This document shows, one piece after another, positions 1 through 9,077 of a stretch of 32,148 bases of DNA (the first letter of the stretch is position 1; every line of letters begins with the position of its first letter). The notes under the pieces were generated by a model. The model ran no database searches. It was given only the letters and a program-made list of their open reading frames with translations, and was not told the origin of the DNA. The translations under genes were made by a program, and so were the position numbers. The DNA comes from an uncultured Clostridia bacterium (GTDB taxonomy: Bacteria; Bacillota; Clostridia; Oscillospirales; Oscillospiraceae), in assembly GCA_947177115.1 (NCBI GenBank), contig CAMWTG010000002.1, positions 1-32,148 on the forward strand. Reading direction: 5' to 3'.

Positions 1-59
1 GTACCGATAGAACCCGTGGGTAGCCGCAGAAGTCCGGCGCATCTGGGTGCGCACCGCCG

Positions 60-243
60 TCAGAACAGACCAGCCAGGTCGTAGCGTAAACAAAACAAAC
101 ATATGCCAGGGATTCTCAAGGGACTGAAAGTCCCTTGAGGGTGCTTTTGCTTCTTTTCCCACAAGGGAAAAGAAGGCCCCGCGCCGGCGAGGCGCGATGC
201 TAAGATAAGAAATAGAGGAGCCTTCGCGCCCGCAGGGCGCGAA
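60..243 (+). repeat. Multi-hairpin dispersed repeat, copy 1
   Basis: Successive perfect inverted repeats: CTCAAGGGACT-GAA-AGTCCCTTGAG (115-139), CTTCTTTTCCC-ACAA-GGGAAAAGAAG (150-175), GCGCC/GGCGC (181-195), TTCGCGCCC-GCA-GGGCGCGAA (223-243). Same order of elements as at 15041-15294. Confidence 0.7.
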
Positions 244-252
244 AGAAAAACC

Positions 253-516
253 ATGTATCTCCATATCGGCAATAATATCTCCATCCCAACCGATGATATC
301 ATAGGTATCTTTGATCTTGACAACGCCACCACATCAAAAATAACACGAAATTATCTGAAAGCAGCCGAAGACGAGGGCATGGTCGCCGCCGTCAGCGGCG
401 ATCTGCCAAAATCCCTTGTTGTCTGCTGCCCCAGGGGCAGCTGGCAGCGGGTCTATATATCCCCCCTGGCCCCGGCTACCCTTATAGGGCGGCTGGAAAC
501 CAACCGTATCCACTGA
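253..516 (+). CDS. remB: DUF370 / RemB-like extracellular matrix regulator
   Basis: [35 protein letters not shown]... matches the DUF370 N-terminus; located directly upstream of gyrB as in many Bacillota. Confidence 0.85.
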   Translation: MYLHIGNNISIPTDDIIGIFDLDNATTSKITRNYLKAAEDEGMVAAVSGDLPKSLVVCCPRGSWQRVYISPLAPATLIGRLETNRIH

Positions 517-536
517 CTGGAGGTCAAAAAAATCAT

Positions 537-2495
537 ATGACAGATATGAAGGAAATGAACGAACTGAACGAAACCGCCACCCAGGTGGACCACGCCTACG
601 GCGGCAGCGAGATCCAGGTCCTGGAGGGCCTGGAGGCCGTCCGCAAGCGCCCCGGCATGTACATCGGCTCCACCAGCGAGTCCGGACTGCACCACCTGGT
701 CTATGAGATCGTTGACAACTCCATCGACGAAGCCCTTGCCGGCTTCTGCGATGAGATCACTGTTACCATTAATGAAGGCGATACCATCACCGTTACCGAC
801 AACGGCCGCGGCATCCCCGTGGACATCCAGCCCCAGACCGGCCTGCCCGCCCTGGAGGTGGTCTTCACCGTCCTCCATGCCGGCGGAAAGTTCGGCGGCG
901 GTGGCTATAAGGTGTCCGGCGGCCTCCACGGCGTGGGTGCCAGCGTGGTCAATGCTCTGAGCGAATGGCTGGAGGTCCAGGTCCATAAGGACGGCCAGAT
1001 CTATGAGATGAAATTCTCCCGGGGCGATATTACCCAGTCCATGAAGATCGTTGGTCCCACTGATAAGACCGGCACCATCGTCACCTTCAAGCCGGACCCT
1101 GAAATGTTCGATGTCACCACCTACAGCTATGACATTATCCATACCCGTATGCAGCAGCAGGCGTTTCTGAACGCCGGCCTGAAGATCAGCACCTTCGACA
1201 AGCGTGAGGGCAGGGAAGAGGCCGACTCCATGTGCTACGAGGGCGGCATCCGGGAGTACGTGTCCTGGCTCAATCAGAACAAGACCCTTATCCATGAAGA
1301 CGTGATCTATATGCGCGGCATGAAGGATGACTCCTCCGTGGAAGTGGCCCTCCAATATAACGATAATTATAACGAGACCATCGTTTCCTTCGCCAACGAT
1401 GTCCGCACGCCCGAGGGTGGTATGCATGAGGAGGGCTTCCGCCGCGCCCTGACCACCGTCCTGAACAACTACGGCAAAAAGAACAATATCATCAAGGGCG
1501 ATGACAAGGTATCCGGCGAGGACTGCCGGGAGGGCCTGACCTGCGTTATTTCCGTCAAGCTCACCGAAGCCCAGTTTGAGGGCCAGACCAAGGCCAAGCT
1601 GGGCAACGCCTCCATCCGCACCCTGACATCGGCGGTGGTCAGCGAAAAGCTGGAGGAATATCTGGAGGAAAACCCGAAGGTAGCCCGTCTGATTTTAGAT
1701 AAAGCCATGATGGCCAACCGCGCGCGGGAGGCGGCCAAAAAGGCCAGGGAATCCATCCGGCGCAAGACCGCCCTGGGCGGAGCGGCCATGCCCGACAAGC
1801 TGCGGGACTGCAACGAAAACAATCCAGAGCTGACAGAGATCTATATCGTTGAGGGCGACAGCGCCGGCGGCTCGGCCACCCAGGGACGGGACAGCCGTTT
1901 CCAGGCCATTCTCCCCCTGTGGGGCAAGATGCTGAACGTGGAAAAGGCCCGGGTGGACAAGGTATACGGCAACGACAAGCTCCAGCCGGTCATTACCGCT
2001 CTCGGCGCGGGCATTGGCGAGGACTTCGATGTCAACAAGCTTCGCTACCATAAAGTCATCATCATGGCAGATGCGGACGTGGACGGCAGCCATATCCGTA
2101 CGCTGCTCCTCACCTTCTTTTTCCGTTTCATGCGCCCCCTGATCGAGGAGGGCTATGTCTACTCCGCCGTCCCGCCTCTGTTCAAGCTGACCAAGGGAAA
2201 GACGACCCGTCTGGCTTTCTCCGAGCCGGAGCGGGACGCCATTTCCGCTGAACTTCGCGGCGACAACCCCAACGCCAAGATCGACATCAGCCGCTTCAAG
2301 GGCCTGGGCGAGATGAACCCCCACGAACTCTGGGAGACCACCATGGACCCGGAGCGCCGCACTCTCCGCCGCATCGAGCTGGACGATGCCGTCCAAGCGG
2401 ACGCCATTTTCACCCTCCTTATGGGCGAGAAGGTGGAGCCCCGGAAGGAGTTCATCGAAAAAGAGGCCAAGACTGCGGTCAATCTCGACTATTAA
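537..2495 (+). CDS. gyrB: DNA gyrase subunit B
   Basis: [75 protein letters not shown] ggagg upstream. Confidence 0.98.
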   Translation: MTDMKEMNELNETATQVDHAYGGSEIQVLEGLEAVRKRPGMYIGSTSESGLHHLVYEIVDNSIDEALAGFCDEITVTINEGDTITVTDNGRGIPVDIQPQTGLPALEVVFTVLHAGGKFGGGGYKVSGGLHGVGASVVNALSEWLEVQVHKDGQIYEMKFSRGDITQSMKIVGPTDKTGTIVTFKPDPEMFDVTTYSYDIIHTRMQQQAFLNAGLKISTFDKREGREEADSMCYEGGIREYVSWLNQNKTLIHEDVIYMRGMKDDSSVEVALQYNDNYNETIVSFANDVRTPEGGMHEEGFRRALTTVLNNYGKKNNIIKGDDKVSGEDCREGLTCVISVKLTEAQFEGQTKAKLGNASIRTLTSAVVSEKLEEYLEENPKVARLILDKAMMANRAREAAKKARESIRRKTALGGAAMPDKLRDCNENNPELTEIYIVEGDSAGGSATQGRDSRFQAILPLWGKMLNVEKARVDKVYGNDKLQPVITALGAGIGEDFDVNKLRYHKVIIMADADVDGSHIRTLLLTFFFRFMRPLIEEGYVYSAVPPLFKLTKGKTTRLAFSEPERDAISAELRGDNPNAKIDISRFKGLGEMNPHELWETTMDPERRTLRRIELDDAVQADAIFTLLMGEKVEPRKEFIEKEAKTAVNLDY

Positions 2496-2507
2496 AGGGA
2501 GAATACA

Positions 2508-5015
2508 ATGAGTAAAAAACCCCAATACGATCCGGAAGAGATCCGCTACCCGGATCAAAAGATAACCACATCCCCCCTGGTGCCGGAGATGAAGCAGTCC
2601 TTTATTGAGTATGCCATGTCCGTCATCAAGGGCCGTGCCCTGCCCGACGTCCGGGACGGCCTCAAGCCCGTCCACCGCCGCATCCTCTACGCCATGTACG
2701 AGGACAACCTGACCAGCGACAAGCCCTTCAAGAAGTCCGCCACCTGCGTGGGCGATGTGCTGGGCCGCTACCACCCCCACGGTGATCAGTCCGTCTATGA
2801 TGCCCTGGTCCGTCTGGCTCAGGATTTCTCCACTCGCTATCTGCTGGTGGACGGCCACGGCAACTTTGGATCCGTTGACGGCGATCCTCCGGCAGCTTAC
2901 CGTTATACCGAGGCCCGCCTGAGCAAGCTTGCCAACGAGATGCTTCGGGACATCGACAAGGATACCGTCAACTGGGACCCCAACTTCGATGAATCCCGGA
3001 AGGAGCCCAGGGTCCTTCCCAGCCGCTTCCCCAATCTTCTGGTAAACGGTTCCGTGGGCATTGCCGTGGGCATGGCCACCAACATCCCTCCCCACAACCT
3101 CCGGGAGGTCATTGGGGCCTGTATCCGCGTTCTGGAAGACCCGGAGGCGACACTAAGCGACCTGATGGAGTACATCAAGGGTCCGGATTTCCCCACCAAG
3201 GGCATCATCATGGGCCGGGCCGGCATCCGTCAGGCCTACGCCACCGGCCGGGGCCACATCAAGGTGCGGGCCAGGACGGAATTTGAAGAGTTCGGCCAGA
3301 ACCGCATCCGGATCATTGTTACCGAGATCCCCTACCAGGTCAACAAGCGGATGCTCATCAAGAACATGGCGGAGCAGGTGGAGGACAAGCGGCTGGAGGG
3401 GATCTCCGACATCCGGGACGAGTCCGACCGCAATGGTATGCGCATCGTCATTGAGCTGAAGCGGGACGCCAACCCCCAGGTGGTTCTGAACCGCCTCTTT
3501 GCCCAGACGCAGCTCCAGACCACTTTTGCCATCAACATGCTGGCCCTGGTGGACGACCAATCCCAGCCGAAGATCCTTTCCCTGCGCCACATCATCGATG
3601 AGTACCTGAAACACCAGGAGGAAGTGCTTGCCAGGCGTACCCGGTATGACCTGAAGAAAGCCCAGGAACGAGCCCACCTGTTGGAGGGCCTGCTGATCGC
3701 CCAGGACAATATTGATGAGGTGCTTCGCATCATCCGCGCCAGCTATGACAACGCCCGGGACCGTCTGATGGAGCATTTTGGTCTGGACGAGATACAGGCC
3801 CAGGCCATCTGCGACATGCGGCTCATCGCCCTGCAGGGTCTGAACCGGGAGAAGCTGGAGGCGGAGTACAAGGAGTTGGAGGAGCGCATTGCCTATTACC
3901 AGAGCCTTCTTGCCGATGAAAACCTTCTCAGGGGCGTCCTCAAGGAGGAGCTCCAGGAGATCGCCGCCAAGTACGGCGATGACCGTGTGACGGAAATTGG
4001 TTTCGATGAGGACGACCTGGACGTAGAGGATCTGATCGAGGAGGAGCAGTGCGTCTACACCCTCACCGACGGCGGCTACATCAAGCGCACCCCCGCCAGC
4101 GAGTATCGTCTCCAAAGCAAGGGCGGCAAGGGAAACAAGTCCATGTCCACCAAGGAGGAGGACAATGTGAACACGGTGTTCACCGCCTCCACCCATGATT
4201 ATATTCTTTTCTTCACCAGCATGGGCCGGGTCTACCGCCGGAAGGGCTACCAGATCCCCGCCTCCGGCAAGACCGCCAAGGGCACCAACATTGTAAATAT
4301 CCTTCCCGTGGAGTCCGGCGAGCGTATCAGCGCCATGATCTCCACGGATGACATCTCCACCGGCGAGAGGTTCCTGACGATGGTCACCCGCAACGGCACA
4401 GTCAAGCGCTTGCCGGGCGAATCCCTGAAAAACCTCCGCAGCAACGGTATCCGTGCCATTACCCTGGAGGAGAACGATGAGCTGATCTCCGTCCGCGAGA
4501 CCAACGGCTCCATGAAGCTCCTCATCGCTACCCACGATGGTTCCGCCGTCTGCTTTGACGAGACCGATGTCCGTCCCACAGGACGTGGTTCCATGGGCGT
4601 GCGCGGCATCCGCCTCCGTGACGGAGATTATGTTGTCGGCGCGGCCCGGGCCCTTCCCGGCAAGAACGTCCTCACCATCACCGAAAAGGGATACGGCAAG
4701 CAGACCCCGGTGGAGGAGTACCGTATCACCGCCCGTGGCGGCCTCGGTATCAAGAACTACGGCCTCACCGATAAGACCGGCAAGGTCGTAGGCATCAAGG
4801 TCGTAGACGGTAGCGAGGACCTGATGGTCCTGACGGAAAAGGGCATTCTCCTGCGTACCGCCGTGGACACCATCAAGACCTGCGGCCGCTCCACCCAGGG
4901 CGTTATTGTCATGCGCTTTAAGGAGGAGGACGACCGCGTCATTTCCATTGCCCTTGCCGACCGCGAACCGGAGGAGGAGAACACGGAGCAGGAAAGCACG
5001 GAGACTAAGGAATAA
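2508..5015 (+). CDS. gyrA: DNA gyrase subunit A
   Basis: [55 protein letters not shown]; GyrA-box-like QSKGGKGN; acidic C-terminal tail. Confidence 0.98.
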   Translation: MSKKPQYDPEEIRYPDQKITTSPLVPEMKQSFIEYAMSVIKGRALPDVRDGLKPVHRRILYAMYEDNLTSDKPFKKSATCVGDVLGRYHPHGDQSVYDALVRLAQDFSTRYLLVDGHGNFGSVDGDPPAAYRYTEARLSKLANEMLRDIDKDTVNWDPNFDESRKEPRVLPSRFPNLLVNGSVGIAVGMATNIPPHNLREVIGACIRVLEDPEATLSDLMEYIKGPDFPTKGIIMGRAGIRQAYATGRGHIKVRARTEFEEFGQNRIRIIVTEIPYQVNKRMLIKNMAEQVEDKRLEGISDIRDESDRNGMRIVIELKRDANPQVVLNRLFAQTQLQTTFAINMLALVDDQSQPKILSLRHIIDEYLKHQEEVLARRTRYDLKKAQERAHLLEGLLIAQDNIDEVLRIIRASYDNARDRLMEHFGLDEIQAQAICDMRLIALQGLNREKLEAEYKELEERIAYYQSLLADENLLRGVLKEELQEIAAKYGDDRVTEIGFDEDDLDVEDLIEEEQCVYTLTDGGYIKRTPASEYRLQSKGGKGNKSMSTKEEDNVNTVFTASTHDYILFFTSMGRVYRRKGYQIPASGKTAKGTNIVNILPVESGERISAMISTDDISTGERFLTMVTRNGTVKRLPGESLKNLRSNGIRAITLEENDELISVRETNGSMKLLIATHDGSAVCFDETDVRPTGRGSMGVRGIRLRDGDYVVGAARALPGKNVLTITEKGYGKQTPVEEYRITARGGLGIKNYGLTDKTGKVVGIKVVDGSEDLMVLTEKGILLRTAVDTIKTCGRSTQGVIVMRFKEEDDRVISIALADREPEEENTEQESTETKE

Positions 5016-5021
5016 GCGCCC

Positions 5022-5837
5022 ATGAAGTATATGACCTTCAACTCCTCCTGCTCCTACGCCGGACTTGCCAATCTTTTGTCGTTCCAAGGCATAGAGACGG
5101 AGGACCGCGCCATCGCTTTGCAGATCTGCCTGCCATATCTGTTTGACAGGGGGGATGGCCGGTATCTCTCCGGTCCTATGCTCCAGGGGGAGAAGTGGTT
5201 TAACCTGTATCTGCGCCCCCGAGGATTTGCCTTCATTGAACGGGAGCTAGGCAGGGAAGAGGCCATCTCATATTTGCAGGCCAATTTTCCCGCCATGTTT
5301 GGCCTTCACGTTACTCAGGCCAGCAAGCACGCTGTGATCTGCACCGGAATCAGGGGAGAGGAGTACTGTTTTCTCAATAACAAGCATCAGACGTCCCCCG
5401 AGCCGGAAACTTTTTCTTTGACAGAACCTAACCTTTTTTCCCGTCTGGATAAAATCGTCACAGTAGGCATCCTGGAAAAGGCGGAACCGGTCCCCGTTGA
5501 TCTACGGCCCCATATGGAGCGGTCTCTGGACACTCTCCGTTCCCTGCAATCAGATATTGTTAGCTTCTGCTCCCGGCAGCAGTCCCCCGCCGCCCAGCAG
5601 CAGGCAATGGAAACGCTGTTCCGTCCCATTCTCCTGGATGGCGTCACTATGTTGGAGCTTCTGGAGAAAGAGCGGCTTGCATCCTCCCTGCGTACCATTC
5701 GCACCCAGTTTATGGAGACAGTCAAAGAAAATTGCCCGGCGGTGCTGGCGTCCCAATTGGATATGCCCCTGCTGGCGGCGTCCATGGCCGAATACGCGCA
5801 GCTTATAGCCGCAGAAATGGAAACTATATGCCCATGA
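5022..5837 (+). CDS. Uncharacterised protein, possible C39-like (papain-fold) cysteine peptidase-like domain
   Basis: Starts 6 nt after gyrA; N-terminal SSCSYAGLANLLSFQGI, then KHAVICTG and NNKHQ spacing resembles Cys/His/Asn of C39-like folds. Family assignment by eye only. Confidence 0.5.
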   Translation: MKYMTFNSSCSYAGLANLLSFQGIETEDRAIALQICLPYLFDRGDGRYLSGPMLQGEKWFNLYLRPRGFAFIERELGREEAISYLQANFPAMFGLHVTQASKHAVICTGIRGEEYCFLNNKHQTSPEPETFSLTEPNLFSRLDKIVTVGILEKAEPVPVDLRPHMERSLDTLRSLQSDIVSFCSRQQSPAAQQQAMETLFRPILLDGVTMLELLEKERLASSLRTIRTQFMETVKENCPAVLASQLDMPLLAASMAEYAQLIAAEMETICP

Positions 5838-5887
5838 AAACCATCACCATCCACACCGGCGGTGCCGAAGAACAGAAACAGGAGTAA
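5834..5887 (+). pseudogene. Truncated duplicate of the rnhA 5' end (17-codon mini-ORF MKTITIHTGGAEEQKQE*)
   Basis: atgaaaaccatcaccatccacaccggcggtgcc is 29/33 identical to the rnhA start at 6187; overlaps the upstream stop as ATGA. Confidence 0.7.
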
Positions 5888-5892
5888 ATCGT

Positions 5893-6183
5893 ATGGCAAG
5901 CATGATTATTTCCACTTATGCAATGTTTTTACCGGAAACGACTTATCTGTTCTGTTTAGTTGTTCTTTGTGTAGGTTTTTTTGGAATATTCATTCCTTAC
6001 CAGGAGCACAAGAAGAAAAAGAAGCAAGCACAGAAGTGCGCACCCAAACAGCCCGATAAGCCCAAACACACCATATCCGAGAAATCGGAAGACCGGAAGC
6101 AGTTGGAGCAGCTGAAAGTTCTGAAAACTGCCGGTATTATCTCCGAGGAGGAATACCAGGAGAAAAAACGGGGGTTGCATTGA
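5893..6183 (+). CDS. Small single-TM protein with C-terminal SHOCT-like domain
   Basis: N-terminal hydrophobic segment TYLFCLVVLCVGFFGIFI, Lys-rich linker, then QLEQLKVLKTAGIISEEEYQEKKRGL typical of SHOCT. Confidence 0.75.
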   Translation: MASMIISTYAMFLPETTYLFCLVVLCVGFFGIFIPYQEHKKKKKQAQKCAPKQPDKPKHTISEKSEDRKQLEQLKVLKTAGIISEEEYQEKKRGLH

Positions 6184-6186
6184 TCT

Positions 6187-6622
<436 letters not shown>

Positions 6623-6624
<2 letters not shown>

Positions 6625-6659
6625 AAAAACAAGAGCTATTGCGTTCGCAATAGCTCTTG
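6623..6659 (-). terminator. Rho-independent terminator (strong on minus strand for hepT; hairpin shared with rnhA)
   Basis: CAAGAGCTATTGC-GTTC-GCAATAGCTCTTG perfect 13-bp stem (6630-6659), followed on the minus strand by TTTTTTT. Confidence 0.9.
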
Positions 6660-6661
6660 CT

Positions 6662-7009
6662 TTATTTCCCAAGAATAGAGCGGCAATACTTTTTTAGTAC
6701 GGGAATATCTTCCATAATGATTTCCCAAGTGGTTTCCGGGTCAACGGAACCATAGCTGTGCGCAACGATATTCCGCATAGCCTTGATTTGCCGCCAGGGG
6801 ACAGCCGAATACTGTTCCCGAAATTCGTCTGTCAGTTTTCCAACCAATTCGCCGATTTGCAGGATACACAATGCGGCGGCGTTCCGGTAGATTTGATTTA
6901 CGGAAAAAATAGTATATTCATGACCAAAATGCTCCACTGTCTGATCAATTTGCTCACAATAGGAAATGATGTGCCGTAATATACAGATATCCCGCTCAAG
7001 AGGCTTCAT
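6662..7009 (-). CDS. hepT: HepT-like HEPN ribonuclease toxin
   Basis: MKPLERDICILRHIISYCEQI...; RNIVAHSYG matches the HEPN RX4HXY motif; overlaps the upstream nucleotidyltransferase. Start reassigned from the longer ORF. Confidence 0.88.
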   Translation of the reverse strand: MKPLERDICILRHIISYCEQIDQTVEHFGHEYTIFSVNQIYRNAAALCILQIGELVGKLTDEFREQYSAVPWRQIKAMRNIVAHSYGSVDPETTWEIIMEDIPVLKKYCRSILGK

Positions 7010-7292
7010 ACAGCAGCACCTCATCATCTCGAATAGAAGAAAGAAAATCCATATCCAGACTGCCGGTTGGGACAAGATCAACTGGTACGCCCAAAGCCTC
7101 TTCCAAATCCAAAAGCAGTCCCGCCAATTCGAAACCTCGAATAGATCCCTTGTCAATGCGCAGGTCAATATCACTGTGTTCCGCTGTGTCTCCTCTGGCA
7201 TAGGAACCAAACAGGAAAATCCGTTGTGCGCCGTATTTTTGCGCAAGACCTGCAACAATGGATTGGATATCTGCGATTGTGTATGCAGCCAT
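6996..7292 (-). CDS. mntA: MntA-like minimal nucleotidyltransferase antitoxin
   Basis: IFLFGSYARGDTAEHSDIDLRI contains the GSX10DXD motif; SD aggaggtggg upstream. Confidence 0.88.
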   Translation of the reverse strand: MAAYTIADIQSIVAGLAQKYGAQRIFLFGSYARGDTAEHSDIDLRIDKGSIRGFELAGLLLDLEEALGVPVDLVPTGSLDMDFLSSIRDDEVLLYEAS

Positions 7293-7314
7293 GGTCCCAC
7301 CTCCTGTTGAGGTT

Positions 7315-7344
7315 AGTATACCACATTTTGGTTAAAGCAATCAA
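7315..7344 (-). promoter_or_regulatory. Putative promoter of mntA-hepT
   Basis: Minus strand TTGATT-18 nt-TATACT immediately upstream of the mntA RBS. Confidence 0.55.
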
Positions 7345-7374
7345 CCTGGTTTTAGCAAAAACGAGAAGAAGCGG

Positions 7375-7560
7375 TCAATCTTCCTTCTCAATTATAATTT
7401 CCCCGAACTTCTGCTCAAAAGCGCTGATCCTGGCCTTCACCATTTGCTCCAGCTCCTTATTTTTCGTACGGCCATTGTAAGCTGCGATATAGCCCAATTT
7501 ACCTAAAAATTCTTTAGGGACCCGCAATGTAAACCGGGCCATATCTTTTTTTTCCATCAT
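7375..7560 (-). CDS. Arc-like ribbon-helix-helix DNA-binding protein
   Basis: MARFTLRVPKEFLGKLGYIAAYNGRTKNKELEQMVKARISAFE: RHH/Arc pattern. Confidence 0.75.
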   Translation of the reverse strand: MMEKKDMARFTLRVPKEFLGKLGYIAAYNGRTKNKELEQMVKARISAFEQKFGEIIIEKED

Positions 7561-7579
7561 ATTCTCCTCTGACGTTCTA

Positions 7580-7640
7580 TTGACACTATAATAGCGTCAA
7601 TTCAACAAATTGTGCAGATTTGACGATATAATGACGCAAT
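7580..7640. promoter_or_regulatory. Divergent regulatory region with tandem operator-like repeats
   Basis: TTGACACTATAATAGCGTCAA (7580-7600) and TTGACGATATAATGACGCAAT (7620-7640), 15/21 identical, exactly 40 bp apart; TGACG also at 7570. Confidence 0.5.
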
Positions 7641-7660
7641 ACAAAAAAGGAGGACATTTT

Positions 7661-7828
7661 ATGGAAATTTATAAAAAAGCATACGCCTACCTTGTAGACA
7701 AAGTAGACGAAGCCCTGACCATTTTGGATACGCATGATCTTTTGGAGTTTGACCATGTCCGGGACATTCTGGCCCAGGCTTTACTGGAGGCAGAGGACAT
7801 GGTCATAACCAGCCAGGAACCGCTATGA
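7661..7828 (+). CDS. Small conserved-looking acidic protein, unknown function
   Basis: MEIYKKAYAYLVDKVDEALTILDTHDLLEFDHVRDILAQALLEAEDMVITSQEPL; SD aaggagg upstream. Start reassigned to 7661. Confidence 0.7.
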   Translation: MEIYKKAYAYLVDKVDEALTILDTHDLLEFDHVRDILAQALLEAEDMVITSQEPL

Positions 7829-7972
7829 TCCGGCAAAAACCGCGTAAACGTTCATAGAATGTTTACATGGCGTACATGATTTCTTCTTAAAACTGCTGTA
7901 ATATCATAATCAGCAAAGGGGTAACACCCGATGCGATTTCTCCCTCCTAAAACACACACAACACACACCAGG

Positions 7973-7996
7973 AAACCCCGCCATCCGGCGGGGTTT
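7973..7996. terminator. Terminator hairpin downstream of lrgB
   Basis: AAACCCCGCC-ATCC-GGCGGGGTTT perfect 10-bp stem with A/T flanks, just past the lrgB stop. Confidence 0.75.
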
Positions 7997-8019
7997 CTTG
8001 GCGTTTTCATATATATCGA

Positions 8020-8715
8020 TCAGACCAGTCTTGCGAAGACCGGCGCCGCCACCACCGTCAACAACCCTGTGACGACGATTGCCAGCGAGCTGGCCGCGCC
8101 CTGGATCTCGCCCAGCTGCACGGCTCTGGACGTCCCTGCCGCGTGGGAGGAGGTCCCGATCGCCAGCCCCTGGCTCACCGGCTCCGTCACCCGGAAGAGC
8201 TTCAGCAGGGGAGGGGCGGCCACCGCCCCGAACAGGCCCGTCAGCATGATGGTAGCCATCGTAATGGCCGGGAACCCGCCCAGCTCCTCGCTGAGCCCTT
8301 TCCCGATGGCGGTAGTGATCGATTTCGGCAGCAGCGAAATATACTCCGCCGCCTCCATATGGAAGATGAACAGCATCAGCGCACACCCCGCCATATGCGC
8401 GGCCACACCCGCCACACATCCGGCCAGCACCGCCCCCGCGTTTTTCTTCAGCAGCTTAAACTGCTTGTACAGCGGGATAGCCAAACAGATGGTAGCCGGG
8501 GTCAGTAGAAACTCCAATATTTTCCCGCCGTTCTCATAAAAAATATCATACTCCGTCCCTGTTCCCAGCAAGACCGCCCCGCACAGCAGCGTTGCGAACA
8601 GCAGCGGATTGCAGACCTCTTTCCCGACCCGCTTGTTGATCGCTCTTGCCAGCTGGTACGTCCCCATAGCCATCAGCAGTCCGAAGCAGGAGCACGCCGC
8701 AAAGATCTCACTCAT
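8020..8715 (-). CDS. lrgB: LrgB/CidB family membrane protein
   Basis: LLTPATICLAIPLYKQ, LPKSITTAIG, GTSSHAAGTSRAVQLGEIQGAASSLAI motifs typical of LrgB. Confidence 0.92.
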   Translation of the reverse strand: MSEIFAACSCFGLLMAMGTYQLARAINKRVGKEVCNPLLFATLLCGAVLLGTGTEYDIFYENGGKILEFLLTPATICLAIPLYKQFKLLKKNAGAVLAGCVAGVAAHMAGCALMLFIFHMEAAEYISLLPKSITTAIGKGLSEELGGFPAITMATIMLTGLFGAVAAPPLLKLFRVTEPVSQGLAIGTSSHAAGTSRAVQLGEIQGAASSLAIVVTGLLTVVAAPVFARLV

Positions 8716-9073
8716 GTCCCTTCTCCTTTCCGCTCCTCCGGATGATCCACTGGGAGACGGACCCTGTTACGATCATCACAACGGTAGTCCCGATAAATCC
8801 CATGATCAGCACCGGCAGCAGCATCCCCTGAATGGTGTCCAGCACAGTCAGGAAGCTGACTGAAGCCGGTACCAGCAGCAGCGGCATCAGCTCCAGCAGC
8901 AATCCCCCCACGTCCTCGATCTGCCCCAGCTTTAATAGCCCTGTTTTCAACAGGACAAACAGCAGGATCAGCCCATAGATACTGGCCGGGACCGGCAGCG
9001 GCACAAAGTACTTGATGATCTCCGCCGCGAAGGTAATGGCGGCAATAATAACAGCCTGTTGTAAATACTTCAT
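8708..9073 (-). CDS. lrgA: LrgA/CidA family membrane protein
   Basis: Four-TM small protein, PLPVPASIYGLILLFVLL..GLLLELMPLLLVPASV; overlaps lrgB start. Confidence 0.9.
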   Translation of the reverse strand: MKYLQQAVIIAAITFAAEIIKYFVPLPVPASIYGLILLFVLLKTGLLKLGQIEDVGGLLLELMPLLLVPASVSFLTVLDTIQGMLLPVLIMGFIGTTVVMIVTGSVSQWIIRRSGKEKGHE

Positions 9074-9077
9074 ATGA

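Noticed and set aside
3153-5087. Very long antisense ORFs (e.g. 644 aa minus over gyrA; 464 aa plus over hisS; 460 aa plus over serS; 466 aa minus over gyrB/gyrA)
   Set aside because: They lie opposite strongly supported genes and arise from GC-rich codon usage; translations show no recognisable domains and no suitable RBS.
7931-7996. Thr/His-rich mini-ORF MRFLPPKTHTTHTRK... followed by a terminator-like hairpin, resembling an amino-acid attenuator leader
   Set aside because: No biosynthetic gene follows on the plus strand (lrgB converges), and the hairpin is better explained as the lrgAB terminator.
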